A DNA stretch of 64,000 nucleotides from Woeseiaceae bacterium (GTDB taxonomy: Bacteria; Pseudomonadota; Gammaproteobacteria; Steroidobacterales; Woeseiaceae), in assembly GCA_030066075.1 (NCBI GenBank), contig JASJCH010000020.1, positions 1 to 64,000 on the forward strand, given 5' to 3'. Positions within the stretch are counted from its first letter, which is position 1. Every line of letters begins with the position of its first letter. Below are positions 37,427 through 47,132 of this stretch, one piece after another. Under the pieces are notes generated by a model. The model searched no databases. It worked only from the letters and a program-made list of their open reading frames with translations, and was not told the DNA's origin. A program made the translations under genes and the position numbers.

Positions 37427-39136
37427 ATGAACCGTACTCAACTGTTCACCGTTGCTTGTTCGGCGATAGCGCTGGCCGCATGCTCAAGCGGCGACGTCAA
37501 TATCAAGCCCGCCACGACGGTGACGGACAGCAACAACACCACGATCAACAACAGTGGCGGTGGCAACCCCAATCAGAACTGCGCTTCTTTCGTTCGTGCC
37601 GGACAGACCTTGCAGGGTACGGACGACGGCAACGGCAACTGCACCTACGGCTCTGCTTTCGTCGGACCGCAGAACAACCTCGATGTTGATCTGTTCATCC
37701 CGGCTCTGCCAAACGGCGGCGTGCATATCTTCACATCGAGCCTGTTTGTCGGCGAGACATACCGTACACAGGCCGACCTCACAGCCGCAGGAATCATCGA
37801 GGGTGGCGACGGCCCGACGCTGACGATCGAAGCTGGTGCCACGCTCGCCTTCCAGACGAACAGTGACTTCGTCATCATTAACCGCGGCTCGCGCATCCTT
37901 GCTGACGGCAACGCCAACAACCCGATCACGTTCACATCGGTTTCCGACATTAACGGCACGGTCCTGCCGGAAGATGTCCAGCAGTGGGGCGGCATCGTCA
38001 TCAACGGTTTCGGCGTCAGCAACAAGTGCAGCTACGACGGCGTTCGGGGCGAGCCTGGCTTTCAACTGACCCCGGGCACCGAGTGCTCGATCGAGGCGGA
38101 AGGTTCCGTCGGTGACGACGAGTCGCAATACGGCGGCGACAACGACGCCGACAGCTCAGGCATCCTGCGCTACGTGCGCGTCAAGCACACCGGCGCCCAG
38201 GTTGCCAACGGCGACGAGCTGAACGGCATCTCGTTCGGCGGCGTCGGCAGCGGCACGGTTATCGAGAACCTGCAGGTTTATTCGACCTATGACGATGGTG
38301 TTGAGATGTTCGGCGGCAGCGTCGACATCACCAATCTCGTCGCTGTCTACGTTCGCGACGACTCTATCGACATCGACGAAGGTTACAACGGCACGATCAC
38401 GAACGCCCTTGTCATCCAGCAGGAAAATGACGGCGATCACTGCATCGAGGCTGACGGTCTCGGCTCATACTCGGGTCTTGACCAGCCGACGAAGGATGAC
38501 TTTATCGCGCGCGACCTCAACAGTGCCCCGACGATTAACAGACTGACCTGCATCGTCTCGGCGAACGAGGGCGGCACGCACTCCGACGGTTCGGGCTGGC
38601 GCCTGCGCGAGGGCATCCACCCAGTCATCAACGATGCGCTCGTGATCTCCAGTTTCGGTGCCAACGACACGTCATCAGGCGACGATAACTATTGCCTGCG
38701 CATTGACAGTGCCGAAACGCAAGATGCCGCGGTCAATGGCGACCTGCAGCTGAACCAGGTCATCTTTGCCTGCCAGGAGAACTCCCGAGGTAACGCCATC
38801 GGCGGATTCGCCGACGAGCAGGCCTGGGCCGAAAGCGTTGGCAACCAGTTCGCGACTCTCGCCGATGGTGTAGCCACCGACCCGACGGTAGCTGCCGACT
38901 CAGGGCTGCAGCTGCTCGAAGCAAGCGCTCAGAATCCGCCGATTTACTCGATCAGCTGGGCATCCTCTCAGGTTGACGGCCTGGCGCCGACGGGCACGAC
39001 ACAACCATCGACAGGCGACTTCCTGGGAGCGTTGGAAGCGTCGTCCGACTGGGCGGCAGGCTGGACCTACGGCATCTTCGATGGCGTTGATGCCAACGGC
39101 AATGCCACGCGGGGCCAGCCGCTGTGGTTCGAGTAA
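37427..39136 (+). CDS. Large secreted lipoprotein, beta-helix-like, unknown function
   Basis: RBS GGAGAGG; lipobox ALAACSSG; TLTIEAGATLAFQTNSDFVIINRGSRILADGNANNPITFTSV region resembles surface/OM lipoproteins paired with TonB receptors. Confidence 0.75.
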   Translation: MNRTQLFTVACSAIALAACSSGDVNIKPATTVTDSNNTTINNSGGGNPNQNCASFVRAGQTLQGTDDGNGNCTYGSAFVGPQNNLDVDLFIPALPNGGVHIFTSSLFVGETYRTQADLTAAGIIEGGDGPTLTIEAGATLAFQTNSDFVIINRGSRILADGNANNPITFTSVSDINGTVLPEDVQQWGGIVINGFGVSNKCSYDGVRGEPGFQLTPGTECSIEAEGSVGDDESQYGGDNDADSSGILRYVRVKHTGAQVANGDELNGISFGGVGSGTVIENLQVYSTYDDGVEMFGGSVDITNLVAVYVRDDSIDIDEGYNGTITNALVIQQENDGDHCIEADGLGSYSGLDQPTKDDFIARDLNSAPTINRLTCIVSANEGGTHSDGSGWRLREGIHPVINDALVISSFGANDTSSGDDNYCLRIDSAETQDAAVNGDLQLNQVIFACQENSRGNAIGGFADEQAWAESVGNQFATLADGVATDPTVAADSGLQLLEASAQNPPIYSISWASSQVDGLAPTGTTQPSTGDFLGALEASSDWAAGWTYGIFDGVDANGNATRGQPLWFE

Positions 39137-39141
39137 TCACT

Positions 39142-41955
39142 GTGGTGTCCAGGAACCGGATTTTGGGGCTGGGCCTGGTTACCGCTCTATCTGGTTGGCA
39201 TTCGACGGCGCATGCGCAGGAAGAGGGTACGAACGTCTCGGCTGACGTTGAAGAAGTCATCGTAACGGGTCGCTTCATCAGTTCCAGCCAGCAGCTGATC
39301 AACGAGCGCATGGACGACGCATTCGCGACCGATCTGCTCGGCGCCGACACGATCAGTCGTCTTGGCGATTCGACGGTTGCGGGTGCTTTGCGGCGAATCC
39401 CGGGGCTCACGCTCGTTCAGGACAAGTACGTTTATATCCGTGGCCTCGGTGAGCGCTACTCGCAGACCACGCTCAACGGCGCCTACATCCCTTCCGTGGA
39501 TCTGACCCGCAACGTTATCCCGCTCAATGTGTTCCCGACCTCGGTCGTGGAATCGCTGCGTGTCCAGAAATCGTACTCGCCGGAGCTGTCGGCGAACTTC
39601 GGCGGCGGAGCTGTAGATATCCGCACCAAGGGCATCCCGGACGGCTTCACGCTCAAGTTTGAGGCCGGTATCGCCTTCAATGACGAGAACCCCAGCGATG
39701 TGCTGACCTACAAGGGCGGGGGTGACGACAGCCTCGGCACCGACGATGGCACGCGCAAGCTGTCGCGCGGACTCATCAACGGTGTCGTCGCGTTCCAGGG
39801 CAATCCGAACGTCAACAACATCAACAGCTTCCTGCATCGCCAGGATCCAACCTCGACGCTGTTCGACGCGCAGACCGTCAACCGCCAGCTCGGCGCGGAG
39901 CTCAATCGCGAGGTTGCGATTCGGGAGACCAGCGCCGACCCGGATTACGATTTGCGCGCAAGTGTTGGCAACACCCATGAGATTGGCGCCGACTGGGACT
40001 TCGGCTGGAATGTCGGCGGCTCCTATGAGACCGATTGGCGCTGGCGCAGGACCAGGACCGCAACCTTCGGCGAGCCCGAGGAGGAGAACGGTGTGCGCGA
40101 GGAGACGACCCGCAGCGTAAACATCACCGGCACGCTCAACCTGGGCCTCAAGTTCGCCGAGGACCACGAGCTCGAGACCACCAGCCTGTTCCTGCGCAAC
40201 ACTGACGACGAAACCGAGGTGTTCGACTTCTTTAACGAGAACAACCGTAAGTCGGACGGCCAGGGCTTCCGTGACTACCGGCTGGAGTTCGAAGAGCGCA
40301 ACATGACGACCCACCAGATCGCGGGCACGCACTACCTCGGCAGCGCCACGCGCGAGTTGCTCGGTGGTATGTCAAGGCTTATTGACTGGTTGCCGGAAGA
40401 AACGTCGATTGAGTGGTTTTACTCCGATTCGACGGCCGAGACGGACATCCCCAACCGCGTAGTCATCAACTCCGAGACGGTCACTGATCCCGTCACGGGC
40501 AGGGTGCTCTCGGATCGCGTGACGCGGCAATCCTCAGCCGCCGAGTATCGCTTCACGGAGCTCGAGGACGAGGTCGAGAACTACGGCTGGAAAGGCACGT
40601 TGCCGATCAGCCTCCGGAACAGCTACCTCGAGGTGTCGGGTGGCTACGATCACGCGCAGAAGGTCCGTACCTACGAGCAGTCCGAATTCAGCCTCGGCTT
40701 CCTGTCGGTCGTGGACCAGTCGGTTCTCGAAGGGCCGCTCGACCAGGTGTTCTCGGACGAGAACCTCTTCGAGCGCTTCCCCGACGATCCGTTGACGCAG
40801 ATCGACGAATCGCTTGCCTATGTTAACGACGTGCAGTTTGATCGCCAGGGTTCGAACACCAACAGCTACCTGGCCGCAACCGTGACCGACTCGATGTGGG
40901 GCAAAGTGGACTGGACGTACAAGGATTCGTGGCGGTTCGCAGTGGGCGCGCGCTGGGAGGACTACCGCCAGGTCGCAGTTGAGTGGAATCCGTGGGGCTT
41001 CTCGGAAGAGAACCCGCAGGTCACGACCGATCCGGCTATCCTCGAAGAGCGCACGTTCACCGAGGACGAATACTATCCGGCCGCGTCGGTTACCTACATG
41101 ACCGACTGGTTGGCGGAAACGTTCCAGCTGCGGCTTGGCTACAGTGAGACTGCGGTACGTCCCGACCTGCGTGAGCTTACCGGATCGAGCTACATCGACC
41201 CGATCACTGGGGACCTCGTTCGCGGTAACCCGGGCGTCGTGCCCTCGAAAGTGGATAACATCGACCTGCGTGCAGAGTGGTTCCTAGGCAACGGCGACAA
41301 CTTCACGATTACGCTGTTCCAGAAGGATATTGAGGATCCGATCGAATTCTTCGAGATCCCCGCCTCGGATACGACCATTGCGCGTGAAATTCTGAACGCC
41401 GATTCGTCGGAGGTTCGTGGCATCGAGATCGAAGGCCTCAAGGAGCTCGCTTTTCTTGGCGGCATCTTCGATACGATGTTTGTGCAGGGAAACCTGACGC
41501 TTCAGGAGACCGAGCTCGTTCCGGGCAATCCGAATGACCCGAATGATTCGGGTACCACTCAGGTGTCGTGTTTCCAAACAGAGACCGAGGGCCAGCAGGT
41601 CAGAGTCGTCAAGAACAAATGTCAGCTGTCGGGCGCGTCCGAGTATGTGGCCAACTTCATGCTCGGATTCGACTCGTACGACTCAAAGCACACAGGGTCC
41701 CTGATCTACAACGTGTTCGGCGAGCGCGTCTTCGCTTTCGGCCGCTTCGGTCCGGATGCGATCGAGCAGCCGTTCAAGTCCCTCGACGCGACGTATTTCT
41801 GGTACCCGACCGATCGATTCACGGTCAAAGCGAAAGCCCAGAACATCCTCGGCGACACAATCGAGATCACGCGTTCCGAGCCGGGACGCAAGATCACGGT
41901 TTTCGAGGAAGACCCGGGCACGACGTATTCCGTGGCATTTTCCTGGGAATTCTGA
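39142..41955 (+). CDS. TonB-dependent receptor
   Basis: VEEVIVTGRF TonB-box-like start, plug IPGLTLVQDKYVYIRGLGERYSQTTLNGAYIPS, C-terminal VAFSWEF. GTG start at 39142 or 39124. Confidence 0.93.
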   Translation: MVSRNRILGLGLVTALSGWHSTAHAQEEGTNVSADVEEVIVTGRFISSSQQLINERMDDAFATDLLGADTISRLGDSTVAGALRRIPGLTLVQDKYVYIRGLGERYSQTTLNGAYIPSVDLTRNVIPLNVFPTSVVESLRVQKSYSPELSANFGGGAVDIRTKGIPDGFTLKFEAGIAFNDENPSDVLTYKGGGDDSLGTDDGTRKLSRGLINGVVAFQGNPNVNNINSFLHRQDPTSTLFDAQTVNRQLGAELNREVAIRETSADPDYDLRASVGNTHEIGADWDFGWNVGGSYETDWRWRRTRTATFGEPEEENGVREETTRSVNITGTLNLGLKFAEDHELETTSLFLRNTDDETEVFDFFNENNRKSDGQGFRDYRLEFEERNMTTHQIAGTHYLGSATRELLGGMSRLIDWLPEETSIEWFYSDSTAETDIPNRVVINSETVTDPVTGRVLSDRVTRQSSAAEYRFTELEDEVENYGWKGTLPISLRNSYLEVSGGYDHAQKVRTYEQSEFSLGFLSVVDQSVLEGPLDQVFSDENLFERFPDDPLTQIDESLAYVNDVQFDRQGSNTNSYLAATVTDSMWGKVDWTYKDSWRFAVGARWEDYRQVAVEWNPWGFSEENPQVTTDPAILEERTFTEDEYYPAASVTYMTDWLAETFQLRLGYSETAVRPDLRELTGSSYIDPITGDLVRGNPGVVPSKVDNIDLRAEWFLGNGDNFTITLFQKDIEDPIEFFEIPASDTTIAREILNADSSEVRGIEIEGLKELAFLGGIFDTMFVQGNLTLQETELVPGNPNDPNDSGTTQVSCFQTETEGQQVRVVKNKCQLSGASEYVANFMLGFDSYDSKHTGSLIYNVFGERVFAFGRFGPDAIEQPFKSLDATYFWYPTDRFTVKAKAQNILGDTIEITRSEPGRKITVFEEDPGTTYSVAFSWEF

Positions 41956-41980
41956 TCCCCCTCTGAATTCCCTTGATTCA

Positions 41981-42009
41981 ACGGCCCCGCTTGCGGGGCC
42001 GTTTCTTTT
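41981..42009 (+). terminator. Rho-independent terminator
   Basis: ACGGCCCCGC-TT-GCGGGGCCGT followed by TTCTTTT; 10-bp perfect stem after the TonB receptor gene. Confidence 0.92.
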
Positions 42010-42020
42010 ATAATGCCGGC

Positions 42021-43568
42021 ATGCGCTGGCACTCCCTGATCCTCCCCATCACTGCCGGCCTGGTGGCCGGATGTTCCGTCAATCCCGTTACCGGCGATCG
42101 CGACTTCATGCTGGTCAGCAGCGAGCAGGAGCTCGCTATGGGCGAGCAGAGCTATGTGCCCATGCAGCAGTCGCAGGGCGGCGTCTACGACGTCGACCCC
42201 ATACTGACTGAGTACGTGAGTAACGTCGGCATGAAGGTGGCCAACGAGAGCGGCGTCGACCTGCCTTACGAGTTTGTCGTGCTCAACAACTCGGTCCCCA
42301 ACGCCTGGGCGCTGCCGGGCGGCAAGATCGCGATCAATCGCGGGTTGCTGACCGAGATGAACTCCGAGGCGGAACTCGCTGCGGTTCTCGGCCACGAGGT
42401 AACACACGCGGCCGCGCGGCATTCCGCCCAGCAGCAGTCACGCGGCATGCTGACGCAGGGCCTGGTAGTCGCCACGACGATCGCGGCCAGCGACAGCGGC
42501 TATGGCGACCTCGCGGCGGTCGGGGCGGGTCTCGCCGGCCAGCTGACGCTCATGAAGTACGGTCGTGACGCGGAGCTCGAGTCGGACAAGTACGGCATGC
42601 GTTACATGTCGAAGGCCGGGTACGACCCGCAGGGCGCCGTCACGCTGCAGGAGACCTTCGTACGCTTGAGCGAGGGCCAGAAGCAGGATTGGTTGAGCGG
42701 CCTGTTCGCCAGCCATCCGCCGTCGCAGGAGCGCGTGGACGCCAACCGCCGGCGGCTCAAGAACCTGCCGGAAGGCGGCATTATCGGGGAAGACAGGTAT
42801 GCAGCCGCCATGCGTACGACCCGCGAGGTCCTGCCGGCCTATAAGGCCTATGACGACGGCCGCGCGGCCTTGGGCAAGAAGGACCCGGTTGCTGCACTTG
42901 CGCTGGCCAACGAGGCGCTGACGCTATTCCCCGACGAGGCGCACTTTCATGCGCTGCGCGGCGATGTCCGGCTCATGAACGAGCAGTACGACATGGCCGT
43001 AACCAATTACAACCGGGCGATCGGCCGGCGCGACGACTTTTTCTACTACTACCTGCAGCGCGGGCTTGCTCAACACAGGCTCGATCGCGACGACGCCGCG
43101 CTGACGGACCTCGAGCGCAGCCTCGAGTACCTGCCGACGGCCCCGGCGCATCTCGTCCTTGGCGACATCAAGGCGGAGCGGGGCGCCACCAGCGAGGCGA
43201 TCGACCATTACAAGGTTGTCGCCAAGGGTGGCGGCGACGTCGGCAAGGCTGCCTACGAGCGCCTGGTCTATCTCGAGCTCGAGCAGCAGCCTGCCGCCTA
43301 CGTGGCGTCCGCCTGTGGCGTCGATGACAACGGACAGGTTGCGCTACAGGTGCGCAACGACACGCCGGTGGAGGTCATCGACGTGCAGGTTCGCTTCGCC
43401 TACGTCGATGCGGCGGGGGCGCAGCAGCAGCGCACCCAGACCTTCAGCGGCGCGCTTGAGCCGGGGAAGATCGTTACTACTCGCACCGGGCTGACGGCGT
43501 ACCCGTCCACCCGGTGCGAAGCCACGGTCAGTCGAGCTCGTCCAGCAGACGCTCCATCTCGTCCATGA
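42021..43568 (+). CDS. M48 family metalloprotease lipoprotein with TPRs (BepA-like)
   Basis: Lipobox VAGCSVNP; HEVTHAAARH zinc motif; ELESDKYGMRYM; C-terminal TPRs. Confidence 0.9.
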   Translation: MRWHSLILPITAGLVAGCSVNPVTGDRDFMLVSSEQELAMGEQSYVPMQQSQGGVYDVDPILTEYVSNVGMKVANESGVDLPYEFVVLNNSVPNAWALPGGKIAINRGLLTEMNSEAELAAVLGHEVTHAAARHSAQQQSRGMLTQGLVVATTIAASDSGYGDLAAVGAGLAGQLTLMKYGRDAELESDKYGMRYMSKAGYDPQGAVTLQETFVRLSEGQKQDWLSGLFASHPPSQERVDANRRRLKNLPEGGIIGEDRYAAAMRTTREVLPAYKAYDDGRAALGKKDPVAALALANEALTLFPDEAHFHALRGDVRLMNEQYDMAVTNYNRAIGRRDDFFYYYLQRGLAQHRLDRDDAALTDLERSLEYLPTAPAHLVLGDIKAERGATSEAIDHYKVVAKGGGDVGKAAYERLVYLELEQQPAAYVASACGVDDNGQVALQVRNDTPVEVIDVQVRFAYVDAAGAQQQRTQTFSGALEPGKIVTTRTGLTAYPSTRCEATVSRARPADAPSRP

Positions 43569-45396
43569 TCGCGTTCATTTCGGCGACGATAGCCAGGTAC
43601 GGTCCCGGCTTGGCCATGTCCACGCCGGCCTCGACGAGCAGCAGGTACGGGTAGTCGGAGCCGCCGGCACGCAGCAAGTCCTTGTAATTCTCGACGCCCG
43701 CCTCGCGGTCTTCCATGATCTTGGCGTAGAGCGCCGTACCGGCGGTCTTTGACGTCGCGTACTGGTACACGTACATGTTGAAGTAGAAGTGCGGAACGAA
43801 CATCCACTCATTCGTGTAGAGGTCGTCGATGACGACCACGCCCTCATCGTGCCCGTGATAGCGGCGCAGGATCTCGCCGTAAATCTCGGTGATGCGATCG
43901 CCGGATAGCGCTTCGCCGCGCTCCGCCGCCTCGTACAGTGCAAGCTCGAACTCGGCGAACATCGTCTGGCGGAAGAACGTGCCGCGCATACCTTCGAGCG
44001 CATGCCCGAGATAGAACAGGCGTTCTTCGATCGACTTGGCGTTCTCATCCATGTAGTCCTGCAGGATTAGCTCGAGCGAGGTCGATGGAATCTCGGCGAT
44101 GAACGTCGAGTAGCCGGCCGTTTCGAACGGCTGCTTCTGCTTCGCGTACAACGTGTGCATCGCGTGGCCCCATTCGTGCGCAAACGTCGACAGCGACGAG
44201 TAATCGTCGTTGTGGTTGAGCAGGATGTACGGGTGCACGTCGTAAGCGAAACCGGACATGTAGGCGCCGGACCGCTTGCCGCGCTGCGGATAGACATGCA
44301 TCCAGCGCTCATTCATCGCCGCTTCCTGCATGTCGACCCAGTCGTCGCCGAGTACGGACATAGCTTCGAGCGTGATGCGCTTGCTGGTTTCAAGATCGAA
44401 TTCCTTGTCCAGCGACACGAGCGGCGGGTAGATGTCGTAGTAGTGCATCTGGTCGATCCCCAGCATGCGCGCGCGCAGACGGAAATAGCGGTGCAGCGTC
44501 GGTAGCGCCTTGTTCACTTCCTCGACGAGCGTCGTGTAGACGGCCGGCGGGATGTTGTCGGCGAACAGCTCGCGATGCAGCACGCTGTCGTAATTGCGCG
44601 CTTTGGCCAGACCGACCTGGGTCTGAACGTGCGAGTTCAGCACCATGCCCACCGAGTTGCGGTATTCCTCCCACTTCGACCAGAAGGTGTCGAACGCCAG
44701 CTTGCGATCATCGCGATTCTGGCTGCCGCGGACGCGCCCGTAGCCTTGCGAGTCGATCGTCACCTCGTCGCCCGTGGACAGCGTGACGGTCGGCCACGGG
44801 ATGTCGGAGTTGGCGATCAGGCTGTAAATGTTGTTCGGCGCGCCGAAGGTCTGCGTGAGGTAGGACAGCGTCTGCTCGGCTTCCTGGCCCAGCGTGTGCG
44901 GCGCGTTGCGCAGGCTGTTGTCGAGCTGGAACGCGAACGGCGCCAAACGCTCGTCTTCGTTGATGAACGACTCGACGACTTCCCGGCCGACCTCGATCAG
45001 CTCGGGCTGCATCCAGGCGGTCGCCTCGTTGAACTGCGAGAACATGATCTGCGCGAGCTGGCGGCGCTCCTGCGGGCCGCCCTCGCGCAGGTCCTCGTCG
45101 GCGTTAAGCGACGCATAGACGAACACGCGCCCGCCCTTGCGCAGGGTGTCCGACACGTGGCGGTAGGCCTGGTACAGGGCGTCGGCGCTATCGCCGAGCG
45201 TGCCGCGGCGGGCCTCGATCTTCGGCAGTTCCGCGAGCACTTCCTGGCGCGCCGCATCCCAGGCCTCGACGGTCGGGAACAGCTCGGTCAGGTCCCAGGT
45301 CGCACTCGGGTCGACCTCGGCGGATTCGTGGTTGTCGGCGAACGCCGGCGAGAATGCGAGCAGCAGCGCTGCCGCAGGCAGTAAGAATTTGCGCAT
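43528..45396 (-). CDS. M3 family oligoendopeptidase F, exported
   Basis: Signal peptide MRKFLLPAAALLLAFSPAFADNHE; HEWGHAMHTLYA zinc motif; M3B architecture. Confidence 0.9.
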   Translation of the reverse strand: MRKFLLPAAALLLAFSPAFADNHESAEVDPSATWDLTELFPTVEAWDAARQEVLAELPKIEARRGTLGDSADALYQAYRHVSDTLRKGGRVFVYASLNADEDLREGGPQERRQLAQIMFSQFNEATAWMQPELIEVGREVVESFINEDERLAPFAFQLDNSLRNAPHTLGQEAEQTLSYLTQTFGAPNNIYSLIANSDIPWPTVTLSTGDEVTIDSQGYGRVRGSQNRDDRKLAFDTFWSKWEEYRNSVGMVLNSHVQTQVGLAKARNYDSVLHRELFADNIPPAVYTTLVEEVNKALPTLHRYFRLRARMLGIDQMHYYDIYPPLVSLDKEFDLETSKRITLEAMSVLGDDWVDMQEAAMNERWMHVYPQRGKRSGAYMSGFAYDVHPYILLNHNDDYSSLSTFAHEWGHAMHTLYAKQKQPFETAGYSTFIAEIPSTSLELILQDYMDENAKSIEERLFYLGHALEGMRGTFFRQTMFAEFELALYEAAERGEALSGDRITEIYGEILRRYHGHDEGVVVIDDLYTNEWMFVPHFYFNMYVYQYATSKTAGTALYAKIMEDREAGVENYKDLLRAGGSDYPYLLLVEAGVDMAKPGPYLAIVAEMNAIMDEMERLLDELD

Positions 45397-45527
45397 TTTC
45401 GGGTTCCCCCAGGATTAACTAACTGGTTAGACACGCAATTCTAGCGGCGTTCAGCTGTCGAACGCTGTACGTGTCAACCGTTAGATGCGCGAACCATTAG
45501 AATAGGTTGCAAAACCGGGGGCGTGAC

Positions 45528-46361
45528 ATGAACAAGAACTTGCTCGCGATCACGATCAGCCTGCTCGCCGGCGGCATGGCGCTGGCTGTGGTCCTGTTCA
45601 CCCGCGAACCGGCGCCGCTGGCGACCCCGGCGGCCAATCCCGGGCTGCATTTCGATCAGTCGGCCGGCACCGAGCAGCGCATTCGCGCGCTCGAGGCCGC
45701 GGTCGCCGAGGAGCGCAACGCGCGCATGCTGCTGGAAGAGGAGCTGCAGGCCCTGTACCTGGCGCTTGATGAGATCAGCGCCGGGCAGTCCGTCGCCGCG
45801 GCACGCAGCGACGAAGGCAGTGCGCCGGAGCGATCTCGTGAAGCGCGTCAACAGCGTCGGCCGGATGACGCCGACTCGCTTCGGTTACGGCTGGTCGAGG
45901 CCGGTTTGTCGGAGGACCGCGCCGCCTGGATTCTCAGGCGCGAATCGGAGCTGCGGATGCAAAGCATGCAGGCTGCCTATGAGTACCGTCGGACAGGCGA
46001 GCGACCGGAGGGCTTCGAGCAGATCAGGGACCCGGACCGGGCGCTGCGCGCCGAGATCGGGGATGTCGAGTACGAGCAATATCTGGAGGCCTCCGGCTAC
46101 CCGACAGCGGTCGCCGTGGGGTCGGTGCTCGAGTCTTCGCCGGGACAAAGAGCCGGGCTGCAGCCTGGCGACCAGATCGTGGCCTACGGCGGCGAGCGCG
46201 TGTTCAGTTTCAGTGACCTGGGCGAGAGGACCATGGCGGCAGAGCCCGGCCAGCCGGTCGTGGTGGACTTCATTCGCGACGGCGTGCCGATGCAGATCGT
46301 CGTCGACGGCGGACCTATCGGGATCTCGGGCGGCCGCTACCTGCGCCCCGGCCGCAGGTAA
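45528..46361 (+). CDS. Membrane-anchored PDZ-domain protein
   Basis: N-terminal TM; PDZ-like GSVLESSPGQRAGLQPGDQIVAYGGERVFSFSDL; start set at MNKNLLAITI. Confidence 0.82.
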   Translation: MNKNLLAITISLLAGGMALAVVLFTREPAPLATPAANPGLHFDQSAGTEQRIRALEAAVAEERNARMLLEEELQALYLALDEISAGQSVAAARSDEGSAPERSREARQQRRPDDADSLRLRLVEAGLSEDRAAWILRRESELRMQSMQAAYEYRRTGERPEGFEQIRDPDRALRAEIGDVEYEQYLEASGYPTAVAVGSVLESSPGQRAGLQPGDQIVAYGGERVFSFSDLGERTMAAEPGQPVVVDFIRDGVPMQIVVDGGPIGISGGRYLRPGRR

Positions 46362-46394
46362 CGACCCCCGTTTTCAGGCAGAATAAGCCGCGGG

Positions 46395-47123
46395 ATGGGA
46401 AGACTCCGATATTCGATACCGAATAGCTTCACGGCGCTGAGCCTGCTGCTCGGCCTGGCGTCGATCGTCAGCGCGCAGCTTGGCGATCTCGAGTTCGCGG
46501 CGTGGCTGATCGTGTGGTGCGGCCTGCTCGACACGATGGACGGACTGGCGGCGCGGCTGCTGAAAGCGACGTCCGACTTCGGCGCCGAGTTCGACTCGAT
46601 GGCCGACCTCGTGTCCTTCGGCGTGGCGCCCGGCGTCCTCGTCTTCAATGCCGGGCTGGAGATCGCCGGCGTCGAGGTCGAGACCGGGCAGTTCTGGGTG
46701 CTGGCGCTGGCCTGTGGCGTGTTCGTGCTCGCCGGCGCGATGCGCCTGGCGCGTTTCAATCTTGGCACGCATTCCCCCGGCCACGGCTGGTTCCTGGGTG
46801 TCCCGATCACTGGCGCCGGCGGCGGCCTCGTGGCATCGATGGTGCTCGTGCTGATTTATCACCCGGACATCGCCGAAGTGCTGCCGCTGCACCGTTACCT
46901 GCCGATCATCATGTTCGTGCTCGCAATCCTGATGATTTCGCGCCTGCGCTTCCCGAAAGCCGTCATTCGCAAGAGCATGCTGATCAACGTGTTCATGTTC
47001 GTTAACGTCGCCCTGATTTTTTATTGCGGCATATTCCGGGTTTATCCCGAGTACCTCTTTGGCATTGGCGTCTTCCTGCTCGTCGCCGGCATCATTGCCG
47101 GACGGATGTCGCAGATCGAGTAA
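46395..47123 (+). CDS. pssA: CDP-diacylglycerol-serine O-phosphatidyltransferase
   Basis: CDP-alcohol phosphatidyltransferase signature DTMDGLAARLLKATSDFGAEFDSMAD; RYSIPNSFTALSLLLG start typical of PssA. Confidence 0.85.
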   Translation: MGRLRYSIPNSFTALSLLLGLASIVSAQLGDLEFAAWLIVWCGLLDTMDGLAARLLKATSDFGAEFDSMADLVSFGVAPGVLVFNAGLEIAGVEVETGQFWVLALACGVFVLAGAMRLARFNLGTHSPGHGWFLGVPITGAGGGLVASMVLVLIYHPDIAEVLPLHRYLPIIMFVLAILMISRLRFPKAVIRKSMLINVFMFVNVALIFYCGIFRVYPEYLFGIGVFLLVAGIIAGRMSQIE

Positions 47124-47132
47124 ATAACAAGA

